Notes: a model not told the origin generated them from the sequence alone. A stretch of DNA of 48,509 nucleotides from an uncultured Clostridia bacterium (GCA_947632535.1 CANRPR010000009.1:1-48509); one strand, 5' to 3'. Shown: positions 9,928 to 19,550, numbered from the stretch's first letter. Made by a program: numbers and translations.

Positions 9928-10947
9928 ATGAAAATTCCAGAATATTTGAAAATAGGTGATACAATAGGAATTTGTGCTCCATCTGATGGAATTAATGAGC
10001 AAGATAAGATAGAAAAATTAGACAAAGCAATATTACAATTGCAAAAAATGGGATACAAAGTTATTGAAACTCCAAGTGTTAGGAAAAGTGATAAAGGAAG
10101 AAGTGCTATTGCGAAATTAAGAGCTGAAGAATTTATGAGTCTTTGGACTAATAAACAGGTAAAGTTAATTATATATGCTGGTGGTGGCGATTTTTTAATG
10201 GAAATGCTAGACGAGTTAGATTTTGATATAATAAAAAATAGTACACCAAAGTGGACACAAGGATATTCTGATATTACTCATTTAAGTGTTTTGCTTAACA
10301 CAATATGTGATATACCAAGTATATATTGTGATGCAATTAAAAGTTATGCTATGGAGCCATTATATCGCAATTTGACAGATAGTTTGAAAATTGTATCTGG
10401 TAATGCTGTAGAGCAGAAATCATTTGATAAACATGAGGATGTAACAATACAAAGTGAAGAAAATGCAGATTATACATATAACTTAACACAAAAAACTGAG
10501 TGGAAAAATATAACTGGGCAAGATAAAATTGTAATGCAAGGAAGATCAATAGGAGGATGCTTGGATTGTATTGATACATTAATTGGAACCAAATATGACA
10601 AGGTAGCAGAATATATAAATAAATATAAAAATGATGGTATATTATGGTTCCTAGAGGTTTATGAAATGAATACTCCACAGCTTGAGCGAGTTTTGTGGAA
10701 AATGAAAAATGCAGGATATTTCTCACATTGTAATGGAATTATTTTTGGAAGACCATTGATAATGAGGGAAGATTATGATTTGAGTGCTAATGAAGCTATA
10801 TCAGAGGTTATTGGAAAAATGAATATTCCGATAATTGCAGAAGCGGACATTGGGCATGTAGCACCACAACTTGCAGTTGTTCAGGGAGCTGTTTTGAAGG
10901 TCGTTTCACAAAATGGAAAAGGTGTAATAGAAACAATATTAAAATAA
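9928..10947 (+). CDS. S66-family LD-carboxypeptidase / MccF-like serine peptidase
   Basis: 339 residues, full length. The start (LKIGDTIGICAPSDGI) is the standard S66 N-terminus. The nucleophile serine is expected in QGYSDITHL, the catalytic glutamate in WFLEVYEM and the histidine in ADIGHVAPQ. S66 enzymes are either cytoplasmic LD-carboxypeptidases that recycle murein tetrapeptides or MccF-type enzymes that inactivate microcin C-like compounds. The sequence does not settle which. No signal peptide is seen. It sits 10 bases after the DUF4153-like gene and 16 bases before the uracil-DNA glycosylase gene. Confidence 0.85.
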   Translation: MKIPEYLKIGDTIGICAPSDGINEQDKIEKLDKAILQLQKMGYKVIETPSVRKSDKGRSAIAKLRAEEFMSLWTNKQVKLIIYAGGGDFLMEMLDELDFDIIKNSTPKWTQGYSDITHLSVLLNTICDIPSIYCDAIKSYAMEPLYRNLTDSLKIVSGNAVEQKSFDKHEDVTIQSEENADYTYNLTQKTEWKNITGQDKIVMQGRSIGGCLDCIDTLIGTKYDKVAEYINKYKNDGILWFLEVYEMNTPQLERVLWKMKNAGYFSHCNGIIFGRPLIMREDYDLSANEAISEVIGKMNIPIIAEADIGHVAPQLAVVQGAVLKVVSQNGKGVIETILK

Positions 10948-10963
10948 AATATAGAGGTAGTAT

Positions 10964-11524
10964 ATGTACGATAATTGGGAAGAATTGAAACAAAGTATTG
11001 TAAATTGTAATAAATGTAAGCTATGCAAAAATAGAACGAATATTGTATTTGGAACAGGTAATGAACAATCAGATTTAATGTTTATTGGAGAAGGACCTGG
11101 TGCAGACGAGGATAAAGAAGGAATTCCTTTTGTTGGTAGAGCAGGGAAATTAATGAATATGGCATTTGAAGGATTAGCTTTAGATAGAAATAGCGTATAT
11201 ATTGCTAATATTGTAAAGTGTAGACCACCAGCAAATAGAAATCCAGAAGACGACGAGGCACAAGCATGTTTAGATTATTTGAGAAATCAAGTACTATTAG
11301 TAAAGCCTAAAATTATTGTGCTTTTAGGAAGTGTTGCTTTGAAAAATATACTTGGGAAAGAATATGGAATAACAGCATCAAGAGGAACATGGATAGAAAA
11401 AAAGGGAATTTTATATATGCCAACTTGGCATCCAGCAGCATTACTTCGTGATGATAATAAAAAGATTGATTTTTGGTGTGATTTAAAGAAAATTATAGAG
11501 AAAAGGAATGAACTAGAAGGATGA
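10964..11524 (+). CDS. udg: Family 4 uracil-DNA glycosylase, Fe-S type
   Basis: 186 residues. It removes uracil from DNA in base-excision repair. The N-terminal Cys15-x-x-Cys18 plus the cysteines in IVKCRPP and AQACLDYL form the expected four-cysteine Fe-S site. The motif GEGPGADEDKEGIPFVGRAG is the uracil-binding pocket and WHPAALLR is motif 2. Its stop overlaps the start of the next gene as ATGA at 11521-11524, indicating translational coupling. Confidence 0.93.
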   Translation: MYDNWEELKQSIVNCNKCKLCKNRTNIVFGTGNEQSDLMFIGEGPGADEDKEGIPFVGRAGKLMNMAFEGLALDRNSVYIANIVKCRPPANRNPEDDEAQACLDYLRNQVLLVKPKIIVLLGSVALKNILGKEYGITASRGTWIEKKGILYMPTWHPAALLRDDNKKIDFWCDLKKIIEKRNELEG

Positions 11525-12771
11525 ACGAAGAAATAAAAGAAAAAGCAGAATATTGTTTAAATTGTAAAACGAAACCATGTCAAACAGGATGTCCACTAGA
11601 AAATGACATACCTTTATTTATTAAATTATTAAAGGAGGAGAAGTATCAAGAAGCTTATGATGTGCTATGTAAAACAACGGTATTGCAACCAATTTGTGGA
11701 AGAATTTGCCCACATCAAAGTCAATGTCAAGGTAGTTGCACTAGAAGATTTAAAGGAAATAGTGTGAGTATAGGAGACTTAGAGGCATATGTGGGTGACA
11801 TAGCGATTAATAATGATTTTCCAATATACAAATTTACAGAGGAAAAGAAAAACAAGAAGATAGCAATTGTTGGAGGGGGGCCAGCCGGAATTTCAACAGC
11901 TGCTATGTTAGTGCGAAATGGTTATGATGTAGTAATTTATGAGAAATATAGGAAATTAGGTGGAATTTTAAGGCATGGAATACCAGCTTTTAGATTGTCT
12001 GAAGAAGTAGTAGATAAAACAATAAATAAGATTTTAGAGTTAGGTATTGAAGTGGAATATGAAAAAGAACTGGGTAAGAATATTACATTAGAAGAGTTAG
12101 AGCAAAAATATGATGCAGTATATCTTTCTTTTGGTGCTAATATTTCGTCAAAAATGGGGATAGAAGGCGAGGAGAAGGAAGGAGTATATGGTGGAAATGA
12201 ATTATTAGAATATAATAATCATCCAGACTATACAGGAAAAAATGTAGCAGTTATAGGTGGCGGAAATGTTGCAATGGATGTGTCAAGAACAGTAAAAAGA
12301 AGAGGAGCTAAAGAAGTTACCGTTATTTATAGAAGAGCAGAAGAACAAATGCCTAGTGAAAAAAAAGAAATAGCAGATGCCAAAAAAGAAGGAGTAAAGT
12401 TTTTATTCCAAAATAATATTGTGAGAATTATAGGCGATAATAGTGTAAAACAAATTGAATGTGTAAAAACAGAGCTTATAAAAAAAGAGGGAGAAAGTAG
12501 ATTATCTCCTGTAAATATAGAAAACAGCAATTATTTAATGGATATGGATTATGTGATTATGGCAGTTGGAGCAAAGGCAGATGAAAAAATAGTAACTAAA
12601 TTAGGTTTAGAGTTAACTAATAGGGGATATATAAAAATAGACGAAAACTATATGACTTCTAAGCGAGGAGTTTTTGCAGGAGGAGATTTGGGAGGAATAA
12701 GGTCTACAGTGGCATGGGCAAGTCGCTCTGGAAGAAAAGCTGCAGAAGCTATAATGAAATTTTTAGGATAG
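11521..12771 (+). CDS. GltD-like NAD(P)H oxidoreductase (glutamate synthase small-subunit family)
   Basis: 416 residues. The N-terminal Fe-S region (CLNCKTKPCQTGCPLENDIP) and CGRICPHQSQCQGSC are typical of the GltD/NfnB-like family. The first dinucleotide site GGGPAGISTAA binds FAD and the second (VIGGGNVAMDVSRTVKRRGA) binds NAD(P)H. The C-terminal FAD contact is AGGDL. No large glutamate synthase subunit is near, so it may serve another electron-transfer partner, such as an Nfn-like or ferredoxin-linked reaction. It overlaps the udg gene by 4 bases and ends in a bidirectional terminator. Confidence 0.85.
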   Translation: MNEEIKEKAEYCLNCKTKPCQTGCPLENDIPLFIKLLKEEKYQEAYDVLCKTTVLQPICGRICPHQSQCQGSCTRRFKGNSVSIGDLEAYVGDIAINNDFPIYKFTEEKKNKKIAIVGGGPAGISTAAMLVRNGYDVVIYEKYRKLGGILRHGIPAFRLSEEVVDKTINKILELGIEVEYEKELGKNITLEELEQKYDAVYLSFGANISSKMGIEGEEKEGVYGGNELLEYNNHPDYTGKNVAVIGGGNVAMDVSRTVKRRGAKEVTVIYRRAEEQMPSEKKEIADAKKEGVKFLFQNNIVRIIGDNSVKQIECVKTELIKKEGESRLSPVNIENSNYLMDMDYVIMAVGAKADEKIVTKLGLELTNRGYIKIDENYMTSKRGVFAGGDLGGIRSTVAWASRSGRKAAEAIMKFLG

Positions 12772-12813
12772 TAAAAGAAAGTTTGGAAAAAATTCCAAAC
12801 TTTCTTTTACTAT
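12768..12813. terminator. Bidirectional terminator between convergent genes
   Basis: A perfect inverted repeat, atagtaaaagaaagtttggaa at the left and its complement at the right, around a 4-base loop with A/T runs on both sides. It contains the stop codon of the gltD-like gene (12769-12771) and that of the opposite gene (12810-12812). Confidence 0.9.
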
Positions 12814-13475
12814 CTAGTAACTTCAACATAATCTGTTGTGTCGGGCCTTGTAACATCTGAATTTTTTACTGTTCCAAATTCGTATGTATAGTTAACAGTT
12901 GAATTATCAGCTTTATTTACCATTTTTAGTGGTAATCCAGTAGTAGCATCAATGTATTTTTCTGTATATTGATCTCTAATAACATAACAATCTTTTCCAT
13001 AAAGTTTTGTTTTATCTATATTAGCAGTAAGTGATAACCATAAATTATATGATAAATTGTTATCATTAAATGATATAGGTGTTACGTTACTAATATTAGT
13101 TTGTTTTTGTAATTGTTTTATTTCGTTAGTATCTGTTAAAACAAAGCAATCTGTATTTGATTTATAGTTTGTGAGTGTTATTTTATCTTTTTCTTTAGAA
13201 CACATTGTCATTGTAAATAAAAATTCTCCGTCTTTATAATATTCCTCTACTATGTTCATTTCTTCTCCATAAAGAGATACTAATTTTAAATGATAATTTT
13301 TATTATTTGTGATTTTCTGTTCTTTATTATATAAGTTAGTAAGAATAAATAATCTTCGTACTAATACTATTAAAAACAATACAATTACAATTAGCAATAT
13401 ATTGCGTACTATTTTTAATGTACTATTACATTTTTTTTCTTTTGAATTTTCTTCAAATTTTTTGTTTTCTTCCAT
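12810..13475 (-). CDS. Membrane-anchored extracytoplasmic protein of unknown function
   Basis: 221 residues from ATG at 13473-13475. A TTG nine bases upstream abuts the AAGGAGA site and is a poor start. One membrane helix lies at about residues 24-44, preceded by a Lys/Glu-rich stretch, so the remaining 175 residues should lie outside the cell. That part is beta-rich, with repeated short strands (KITLTNYKS, YEFGTVKN) and a LolA/LolB-like flavour (YIDATTGLPLKMV), as in some lipoprotein-sorting-fold proteins. No enzymatic motif is visible. It is convergent with the gltD-like gene and divergent from the small secreted protein gene. Confidence 0.6.
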   Translation of the reverse strand: MEENKKFEENSKEKKCNSTLKIVRNILLIVIVLFLIVLVRRLFILTNLYNKEQKITNNKNYHLKLVSLYGEEMNIVEEYYKDGEFLFTMTMCSKEKDKITLTNYKSNTDCFVLTDTNEIKQLQKQTNISNVTPISFNDNNLSYNLWLSLTANIDKTKLYGKDCYVIRDQYTEKYIDATTGLPLKMVNKADNSTVNYTYEFGTVKNSDVTRPDTTDYVEVTR

Positions 13476-13604
13476 ATTTATCAATCTCCTTCTATTATTA
13501 TATGTAAATATTTACTTTATATATAATATACTTCGTATAGTTTGTCAAGTTTTGCTTAGTAAAAAACAGAAAAAAATAAATTTTTGTACTTTCTTATATT
13601 TTTA

Positions 13605-13632
13605 TTTACTTTTTTTATTTTTGTGGTATAAT
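13605..13632 (+). promoter_or_regulatory. Promoter of the small secreted protein gene
   Basis: TTTACT at 13605-13610 and a perfect TATAAT at 13627-13632 with a 16-base spacer. Transcription would start near 13639, right at the foot of the hairpin at 13641-13682. Confidence 0.55.
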
Positions 13633-13640
13633 ATGAATAT

Positions 13641-13682
13641 GCTTATTGAAGAGGACATTTGCAATGTGAGTGTCCAATAAGC
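13641..13682 (+). promoter_or_regulatory. 5'-terminal mRNA hairpin in the leader
   Basis: The stem gcttattg (13641-13648) pairs with caataagc (13675-13682), and an inner stem ggaca (13653-13657) pairs with tgtcc (13671-13675). It begins at the predicted transcription start, like 5' stabilising hairpins of long-lived mRNAs. No T-run follows, so it is not a terminator. Confidence 0.5.
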
Positions 13683-13731
13683 AAAAAAATGGTTTAAGAA
13701 TGCTAAACATCTATTACTAGGAGGTATTTTT

Positions 13732-14187
13732 ATGACAACAAAAAGAAGAGGTTTTAGTATTTTTTTAGCATTAATTATGGCTTTAGCTATAGGAACAACA
13801 GCGATGGCAGCCGAGAGCCCAGCTACACTTGATTCTTTGTACGGATATACATCATTTTACCATTATGGAGAGTACGACAATAGTGGCATTTTTTATGTGG
13901 ATGTTACTGGTTCTGCAAGTGCTACAGGTACGGCCAAATTCTATATTAGCGGCTTTTCAGCAGATGATGCTGTTAGGATTGTCTTGTATAGACCAGATGG
14001 TACAGTAGCATGGGATAGTATATCTTATGGAGGTTCTATGATTACCATGGAGAATCGGGATAAATGGAAAGACCAAGGTATTACATTCCCCAATGCTCAA
14101 GTCGGATTTTATCGAGTTGACTTTGCAGTAGTGAACTTCGATGGTGGATGGCCGGGGTCAGGCACTATTGAGTGCTGGATTGAATAA
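13732..14187 (+). CDS. Small secreted protein of unknown function
   Basis: 151 residues. A classical signal peptide (MTTKRRGF, a hydrophobic core, cleavage after TAMA) leaves a mature protein of about 124 residues, rich in Gly, Tyr, Ser and aromatic residues and probably a beta-sandwich. The start follows TAGGAGG. Base use differs from the neighbours, with more GGC, CCG, GTC and TTC codons and an in-frame CGG at 14056-14058, one of only three apparently ordinary CGG codons in the window. These signs suggest acquisition by transfer. A +1 shift at that CGG would lead to a stop and lose the well-formed C-terminus, so it is probably read as arginine or only partly. No family recognised. Confidence 0.7.
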   Translation: MTTKRRGFSIFLALIMALAIGTTAMAAESPATLDSLYGYTSFYHYGEYDNSGIFYVDVTGSASATGTAKFYISGFSADDAVRIVLYRPDGTVAWDSISYGGSMITMENRDKWKDQGITFPNAQVGFYRVDFAVVNFDGGWPGSGTIECWIE

Positions 14188-14248
14188 ATATTTATAAAGC
14201 TTTAGAAGTTTTTTATTAACATTATGACTTTAGCATTCTTTACCATTT

Positions 14249-14285
14249 CCGCAGATATTGTGTTATACAATTCTGCGGTTTTTTA
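14249..14285 (+). terminator. Terminator after the small secreted protein gene
   Basis: CCGCAGA at 14249-14255 pairs with TCTGCGG at 14272-14278, followed by TTTTTT. It overlaps the 3' end of the convergent gene. Confidence 0.8.
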
Positions 14286-15374
14286 TTGTTTCCAAGAATC
14301 GTAGCCAGATTCTGCGGAATTTATTCCAATTAATTTCTTTAATTTTTGGAATAAATGTGAGAAAAATGTATTCTTAATAGGTACAGGTACAAAACTATTT
14401 TCTAGTTGATTATACCTAATTTCTAAGGCTGCCATTTTTTTAATATAATATTCGTTAAAAAAGGTGTAATTATCTGTTATTCCAATGTAGTTTTGATAGT
14501 TATATAATTTCCTTCTATATGTTTCTACTTGCTCCAAATTTTGTATTAAATTAAAGGTACTATCAAAATAACTGGTTAGAATTAAGTTTTGTGTTTTAAT
14601 GAATAATTTTTTTATTCTATTTCTAATTTTTTCTATATCTTTTGAAATACTATTTATTTTATTTAGTTTGTCTGTGTTGGCTAATTCGTTATTTTTCATA
14701 GCAATAGAATCTTCTAAATACATTATTGAGTCAATATTCCTTTCTATTTTCTGATAAGCCTCTTTGTTTGTTAAAGATATAAATTGACTTTCGAATGAAT
14801 TGTTGCTGTATATTGTGCTGTTAAATAATGCATAATCTCCAGTAATGTAAGCCATTTGTGCTACTAAGTTACATTCTAAAGCATAATAAGATGGACTACA
14901 AGTTGGAAAAGTTATATCAAAGTATTTTACTATATCATTTTTAATATTTAATGCTTTACAACTCATAGTTTGAACAGCTGCTTCATTTAATGCCATACCA
15001 GGAAGTGAACGATTAGAAAAATCACATAGTCCCAATGTAAGTAAATTGCCATTTGTATCTTTTAATTCTTGTAAGCAGTGAATACATTCGTGAACAGCTT
15101 GAATATTAATATCGTCAGGGTTGGTATTTTCATTAAAATATATAGAAGAATTCTTGTAATAATATTTAGCAGTAGATAAGTCCTCAGGTAATTTGGCAAA
15201 ATACATATCTATTCTAGAAAGTTTTATAAATAAGTCGTCATAGTTTAAATTTTGCTCTGGAAAATTAGATACAAGTTTTTCTGCTACATTTTTAGCAATA
15301 GAGTTAACTGTTAAAGTATCTATTTTTTGTATTACTTCAATTCCTTCCTTTTTCAAATCTTGTTCTATGCTCAT
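14283..15374 (-). CDS. Putative zinc metallopeptidase-like protein (HExxH)
   Basis: 363 residues with no signal peptide or membrane helix, so probably cytoplasmic. AVHECIHCLQEL carries an HExxH zinc-binding motif, and LNEAAVQTMSCK about 40 residues later could give the third ligand (NExxx, gluzincin style). The second half is a long charged helical region, likely coiled coil (IERNIDSIMYLEDSIAMK onward). I do not recognise the family, and catalytic activity is an inference from the motif. The start ATG follows AAGGAGA, which lies in the arm of a large palindrome. It is convergent with the secreted protein gene and may belong to the same accessory patch. Confidence 0.6.
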   Translation of the reverse strand: MSIEQDLKKEGIEVIQKIDTLTVNSIAKNVAEKLVSNFPEQNLNYDDLFIKLSRIDMYFAKLPEDLSTAKYYYKNSSIYFNENTNPDDINIQAVHECIHCLQELKDTNGNLLTLGLCDFSNRSLPGMALNEAAVQTMSCKALNIKNDIVKYFDITFPTCSPSYYALECNLVAQMAYITGDYALFNSTIYSNNSFESQFISLTNKEAYQKIERNIDSIMYLEDSIAMKNNELANTDKLNKINSISKDIEKIRNRIKKLFIKTQNLILTSYFDSTFNLIQNLEQVETYRRKLYNYQNYIGITDNYTFFNEYYIKKMAALEIRYNQLENSFVPVPIKNTFFSHLFQKLKKLIGINSAESGYDSWKQ

Positions 15375-15384
15375 TAATAAAATT

Positions 15385-15430
15385 TCTCCTTAGTTTATAA
15401 TATAGATACATTATATTATAACTAAGGAGA
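15385..15430. promoter_or_regulatory. 46-base palindrome over the promoter and ribosome site of the HExxH gene
   Basis: tctccttagtt (15385-15395) is the exact inverse of aactaaggaga (15420-15430), and the AT-rich inside is nearly symmetric too. On the minus strand the downstream arm holds the AAGGAGA ribosome site and the inside holds TATAAT-like sequence. It could be a dimeric-repressor operator or an RNA hairpin hiding the ribosome site. Confidence 0.5.
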
Positions 15431-15478
15431 AAAAGGTGTGTCATATACATTAAAATTGTATTACATTTTTATTACAGG

Positions 15479-17866
15479 CTATTTTACAACAATGTTATAT
15501 ATTTTATTTTTTACATATATTTCCTTTACAATTGTTTTTCCATCTATAAATTTTTGAGCAGCAAGATGAGCTTTTTCTTTTATAATGTCCTCAGAACTAT
15601 CCATAGGAACCTGCACAGTTGCTCTTAATTTTCCATTAACTTGTATAGGAAGTTCTATAGTATCTTCAATAGTTTTTTCTGCATCAAATGTTGGCCAAGT
15701 TTCATAAGAAATTGTATTATCATGACCTAATTTACTCCATAATTCTTCAGTAATATGAGGAGCAACAGGATTTAACAATTTCAAAAATCCTTCTGCATAT
15801 TCTAAAGGTAAAACATCTTCTTTATAAGCAGAGTTTATAAAAATCATCATTTGAGATATAGCAGTATTAAAGTACATATTCTCATAATCTTCAGTTACTT
15901 TTTTTACTGTATAATGATAAATTCTTTCTAAAGCCTTATTTTCAGCATTTTTTATTTTATCAGATTCTACATATAATCTCCAAACTCTATCTAAGAATTT
16001 TTTAGAACCATCAATTCCATTTGGATCCCATGGTTTTGCAGCATCAATAGGTCCCATAAACATTTCATATACTCTTAAAGCATCAGCTCCAAATTCTTTT
16101 ACCATATCGTCTGGGTTAATAACATTTCCTTTTGACTTACTCATTTTTTCACCATTAGAACCAAGAATCATACCTTGATGGCGTAATTTTTGGAATGGTT
16201 CTTTAACAGGAACAATACCTTTATTATATAAATAATTGTTCCAGAATCTAGAATATAGCAAATGACCTACTGCATGTTCAGGACCTCCAACATAAAGGTC
16301 AACAGGTAGCCAATGAGCTAATAGTTCTTTATTTGCAAGTTCATTTTTATTATGAGGGTCTATATATCTTAAGAAGTACCAGCTAGAACCAGCAGAACCA
16401 GGCATTGTACTAGTTTCTCTTTTTGCGGGTTTTCCTTCAAACTCAGTATTAACCCAATTAGTTGCTTTATCTAATGGAGAAGCACCAGTTTTTGAAGGAC
16501 TATAATCTTCAAGTTCTGGTAAAATTAAAGGTAAATCTTCATCTGCAAGTGCTTTCATTTCGTCATCCAAATAAACAATTGGAATAGGTTCACCCCAATA
16601 GCGTTGTCTTGCAAAAATCCATTCACGAAGTTTGTAATTTACTTTCTTTTTACCAATATGCTTTTCTTCAAGCCAATTAGTAATTTTATTTATCGCATCT
16701 TCTTTATTTAAACCATTAATGAAATCAGAATTAATATGAATGCCATCACCAATAAATGCTTCTTTTGAAATATCTCCACCCTCTAATACAGGTATAATTT
16801 CAAGATTGAATTTTTTAGCAAACTCATAATCGCGTTCATCATGCGCAGGAACTGCCATGATAGCTCCTGTACCATATGTAGAAAGTACATAATCTGAGAT
16901 CCATATAGGAATTTGCTTATTATTAACAGGATTAATTGCATAAGCACCTGTAAATACACCAGTTTTTTCTTTGTTTAATTCAGTTCTTTCCAAGTCAGAT
17001 TTAGAGGCAGAAAGCTTAATATAATCCTCAACAGCACTTTTACATTCAGGTGTAGTAATTCTTGAAACTAAATCATGTTCTGGAGCTAATACACAATATG
17101 TTGCTCCAAATAGGGTATCTGGTCTTGTTGAAAATACAGTAAAGGTTAATTCAGAGTTGGCAATTTTAAAGGTGATTTCAGCACCTACAGATTTACCAAT
17201 CCAATTTTTTTGTATTTCTTTTGTAGATTCTGGCCAATCAATTTCGTCTAAGCCATCTAACAAAATATCGGCATATTTTGGAATATCCATAACCCATTGT
17301 TTCATCTTTTTACGAACAACAGGGAAACCGCCTCTTTCACTTTTTCCATTGATTACTTCATCATTAGATAAAACACAACCCAAACCTTCACACCAGTTAA
17401 CAGGCATTTCAACTAACTTTGCAAGTCCATCTTTATATAATTGTTTAAAAATCCATTGAGTCCATTTATAATAATCTGGATCACAAGTTGAAATTTCTTT
17501 ATCCCAGTCAAAAGAAAGACCTAGCATTTTTAATTGCTTTTTAAATGTTTCAATATTATCTTGAGTAAATCCCGCTGGATGATTTCCTGTTTTTATAGCA
17601 TATTGTTCGGCTGGTAAACCAAATGCATCCCATCCCATAGGATGTAAAACATTATATCCTTGCATCCTTTTCATTCTAGATAAAATATCTGTTGCGGTAT
17701 ATCCTTCAGGGTGACCAACATGAAGACCTTGACCAGATGGGTAGGGGAACATGTCTAAAGCATAAAATTTAGGCTTAGAAAAATCCCAAACATCAGTAAA
17801 AAAGGTTTTATTTTCATCCCAATATTTTTGCCATTTTTTTTCAATTTCATTAAAGTTATATGCCAT
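15479..17866 (-). CDS. leuS: Leucyl-tRNA synthetase
   Basis: 795 residues, class I synthetase of bacterial LeuRS type, charging tRNA-Leu in the cytoplasm. Signatures in order are [12 protein letters not shown] (HIGH motif), the editing-domain motif [12 protein letters not shown], the zinc/leucine-specific region, KMSKSKGN and the C-terminal anticodon and domain region. The ATG follows AAGGAG on the minus strand. No T-box leader was recognised in the short upstream stretch (17867-18033). It is divergent from the CaCA exchanger gene. Confidence 0.97.
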   Translation of the reverse strand: MAYNFNEIEKKWQKYWDENKTFFTDVWDFSKPKFYALDMFPYPSGQGLHVGHPEGYTATDILSRMKRMQGYNVLHPMGWDAFGLPAEQYAIKTGNHPAGFTQDNIETFKKQLKMLGLSFDWDKEISTCDPDYYKWTQWIFKQLYKDGLAKLVEMPVNWCEGLGCVLSNDEVINGKSERGGFPVVRKKMKQWVMDIPKYADILLDGLDEIDWPESTKEIQKNWIGKSVGAEITFKIANSELTFTVFSTRPDTLFGATYCVLAPEHDLVSRITTPECKSAVEDYIKLSASKSDLERTELNKEKTGVFTGAYAINPVNNKQIPIWISDYVLSTYGTGAIMAVPAHDERDYEFAKKFNLEIIPVLEGGDISKEAFIGDGIHINSDFINGLNKEDAINKITNWLEEKHIGKKKVNYKLREWIFARQRYWGEPIPIVYLDDEMKALADEDLPLILPELEDYSPSKTGASPLDKATNWVNTEFEGKPAKRETSTMPGSAGSSWYFLRYIDPHNKNELANKELLAHWLPVDLYVGGPEHAVGHLLYSRFWNNYLYNKGIVPVKEPFQKLRHQGMILGSNGEKMSKSKGNVINPDDMVKEFGADALRVYEMFMGPIDAAKPWDPNGIDGSKKFLDRVWRLYVESDKIKNAENKALERIYHYTVKKVTEDYENMYFNTAISQMMIFINSAYKEDVLPLEYAEGFLKLLNPVAPHITEELWSKLGHDNTISYETWPTFDAEKTIEDTIELPIQVNGKLRATVQVPMDSSEDIIKEKAHLAAQKFIDGKTIVKEIYVKNKIYNIVVK

Positions 17867-18033
17867 ATGCGTTACTCCTTTTATTCAAATTTGTTTTATT
17901 ATATAACAAAATCCTTAGAAAGAAAAGTGAATAATTGCAATTTATGAATAATTTTTACTTAATTTATAAAAAAATATAGAATAACTGTTATAATAAAATT
18001 ATAAAATGTCAAAATATAAATGGAGGAATTAGT

Positions 18034-18882
18034 ATGTTAATACTTATTGAATTGTTGAAGTTTATTGTATATTCATTACTGCTTGTTGGAATATCAAAAT
18101 ATGTATTAGTTAAAGTTTTGAGAAAATTAGCAGAAAGTTTGAACTTAAAGCCACACACAGTTGGAAATATTGCAGGAATGGCAACATCAATGCCAGAGTT
18201 TTTAAGTGTAACTTTTGCTTCTATGTCAGGTTTAATAAGTACAAGTGTGTATAATATTTTTAGTTCAAACTTAATTAATTATATACAATATATTTTCTCA
18301 ATTTTCTTAAATAAAAATCAGAAGATACTAAATAATATAGCACTACGAATAGATTTAATTATGTCTTTTATTACAATACTTATTCCAATTGCGATGATTG
18401 CGTTAAACATACCTGTTAACTTAGGACTTGTTCCAGCATTCCTCCTTTTATTTATATTGTTTTACTTTATCAATGTAAATTCTCATAAAGTGTATTTAGA
18501 GCAGGAAGAACAGGAAAAAAATAAAGTTATAGAAAATGAAAGAAAATTTATAATAGGCAAGAGAAAAGCAATTGTAAAGTATGCTACTTATTTAATATTT
18601 ACTGGTATTATACTATTTATAATTGGGAATTTACTTAGCGGTGTTTTAGAAAGTTTGTGTTTAGAGTTTAATATACCAGAAATTGTTATTGGTATTGCAC
18701 TTGGAATTATTACAAGTTTGCCAGAACTAATTACTTTCTTTGAGTCACAAAAACATTATAAAAGTAATGAAGATGTGAAACTAGGAGTAGTTGAGGCAAC
18801 TAATAATTTATTAACTTCGAATATTTTGAACTTGTTTATTATACAAAGTTTTGGAATAATAATATATTTAATTTTTAATTAA
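18034..18882 (+). CDS. CaCA-superfamily Na+/Ca2+ exchanger-like membrane protein
   Basis: 282 residues with about nine to ten membrane helices in two halves joined by a charged loop (LEQEEQEKNKVIENERK, residues about 150-166). Each half carries an alpha-repeat-like motif: GMATSMPEFLSVTFA in the first and GIITSLPELITFF in the second. The key acidic residue is in S-[ML]-PE, as in YrbG-type cation:cation exchangers. The cargo ion cannot be told from sequence. A TATAAT lies at 17999-18004 and GGAGG precedes the ATG. Confidence 0.75.
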   Translation: MLILIELLKFIVYSLLLVGISKYVLVKVLRKLAESLNLKPHTVGNIAGMATSMPEFLSVTFASMSGLISTSVYNIFSSNLINYIQYIFSIFLNKNQKILNNIALRIDLIMSFITILIPIAMIALNIPVNLGLVPAFLLLFILFYFINVNSHKVYLEQEEQEKNKVIENERKFIIGKRKAIVKYATYLIFTGIILFIIGNLLSGVLESLCLEFNIPEIVIGIALGIITSLPELITFFESQKHYKSNEDVKLGVVEATNNLLTSNILNLFIIQSFGIIIYLIFN

Positions 18883-18936
18883 TATGCATAAATTTCCCAG
18901 TATATGAATATATTAGAATAAAGGGGAGAAGTGTAT

Positions 18937-19218
18937 ATGCAAGAACAATATGAAAAGGAATTTAATTTACCAGAAAGAACAGATAAGGATTTTGACATTC
19001 AATTAGTAAAAAGTATTATAGCTACTAAGCAAGAATTAGAAAATGCAAATAAAAATTTTGAGTTTGCAGAAGATGGGTTAGTAGATTATTATTTATATCA
19101 AATTAAAGCAAATCAAGCAAAATTAAACTATTTAATTGGAAAAGCAAAAAAATATGGAGTAGTTGTAGATAGAATAAGCCAAATAAATATTAAAAATATG
19201 GACTCAGAAGTTATTTAG
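18937..19218 (+). CDS. YaaL-like DUF2508 family protein
   Basis: 93 residues from ATG 18937. The GTG six bases earlier is too close to AGGGGAGA. It is a helical, charged protein (IIATKQELENANKNFEFAED, VDYYLYQIKANQAKLNYLI) matching the DUF2508/YaaL family of spore formers. Its position just before bofA is the usual order in Bacillus and Clostridia and supports the call. Its function is unknown, with a probable link to sporulation or recombination-region genes. Confidence 0.75.
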   Translation: MQEQYEKEFNLPERTDKDFDIQLVKSIIATKQELENANKNFEFAEDGLVDYYLYQIKANQAKLNYLIGKAKKYGVVVDRISQINIKNMDSEVI

Positions 19219-19280
19219 TTTAAGAATAAATATACAAGCTTAATCATAATATGTACAAGAAGATACAGGGGGGATTAAGT

Positions 19281-19541
19281 TTGAATAATACAATTATAGT
19301 ATATTTAGCATGTATTTGTTTTTTATTTATATTTGGAAAAGTGTTTATATTGCCAATAAAAACTATTGTTAAATTGATATTAAACTCGGTATTAGGTGGA
19401 GTTTTAATATTCGTTATAAACCTAATAGGAAATATGTTTGAATTTCATATTGGTTTAAACTACATAACAATAGTTTTTGTTGGTATTTTAGGGGTTCCAG
19501 GTGCCATTTTATTAATGGCATTGAAACTGTTTTTGGGCTAA
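19281..19541 (+). CDS. bofA: BofA-like sporulation protein (pro-sigma-K processing inhibitor)
   Basis: 86 residues if started at TTG 19281, which has AGGGGGGA at the right distance. An ATG at 19251 would add ten residues but has no site. BofA is about 87 residues in Bacillus. Two to three membrane helices and the family pattern (NSVLGGVLIFVINLIG, then GILGVPGAILLMALK) are clear. BofA holds the SpoIVFB protease inactive in the outer forespore membrane until engulfment checks are met. It follows the yaaL-like gene and is convergent with glmS. Confidence 0.83.
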   Translation: MNNTIIVYLACICFLFIFGKVFILPIKTIVKLILNSVLGGVLIFVINLIGNMFEFHIGLNYITIVFVGILGVPGAILLMALKLFLG

Positions 19542-19550
19542 TAATTAATT

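Noticed and set aside
13639-13680. Leader peptide MLIEEDICNVSVQ
   Set aside because: It starts at or next to the predicted transcription start with no room for a ribosome site and is fully inside the hairpin, so structure is the better explanation.
14041-14187. A fifth +1 shift at CGG 14056
   Set aside because: The shifted frame reaches a stop (TAG) after about 25 codons with no sensible sequence, while the zero frame keeps a regular beta-rich pattern to its own stop and terminator.
17867-18033. T-box leader upstream of leuS
   Set aside because: The gap is short and has no T-box sequence or antiterminator-like stem on the minus strand.
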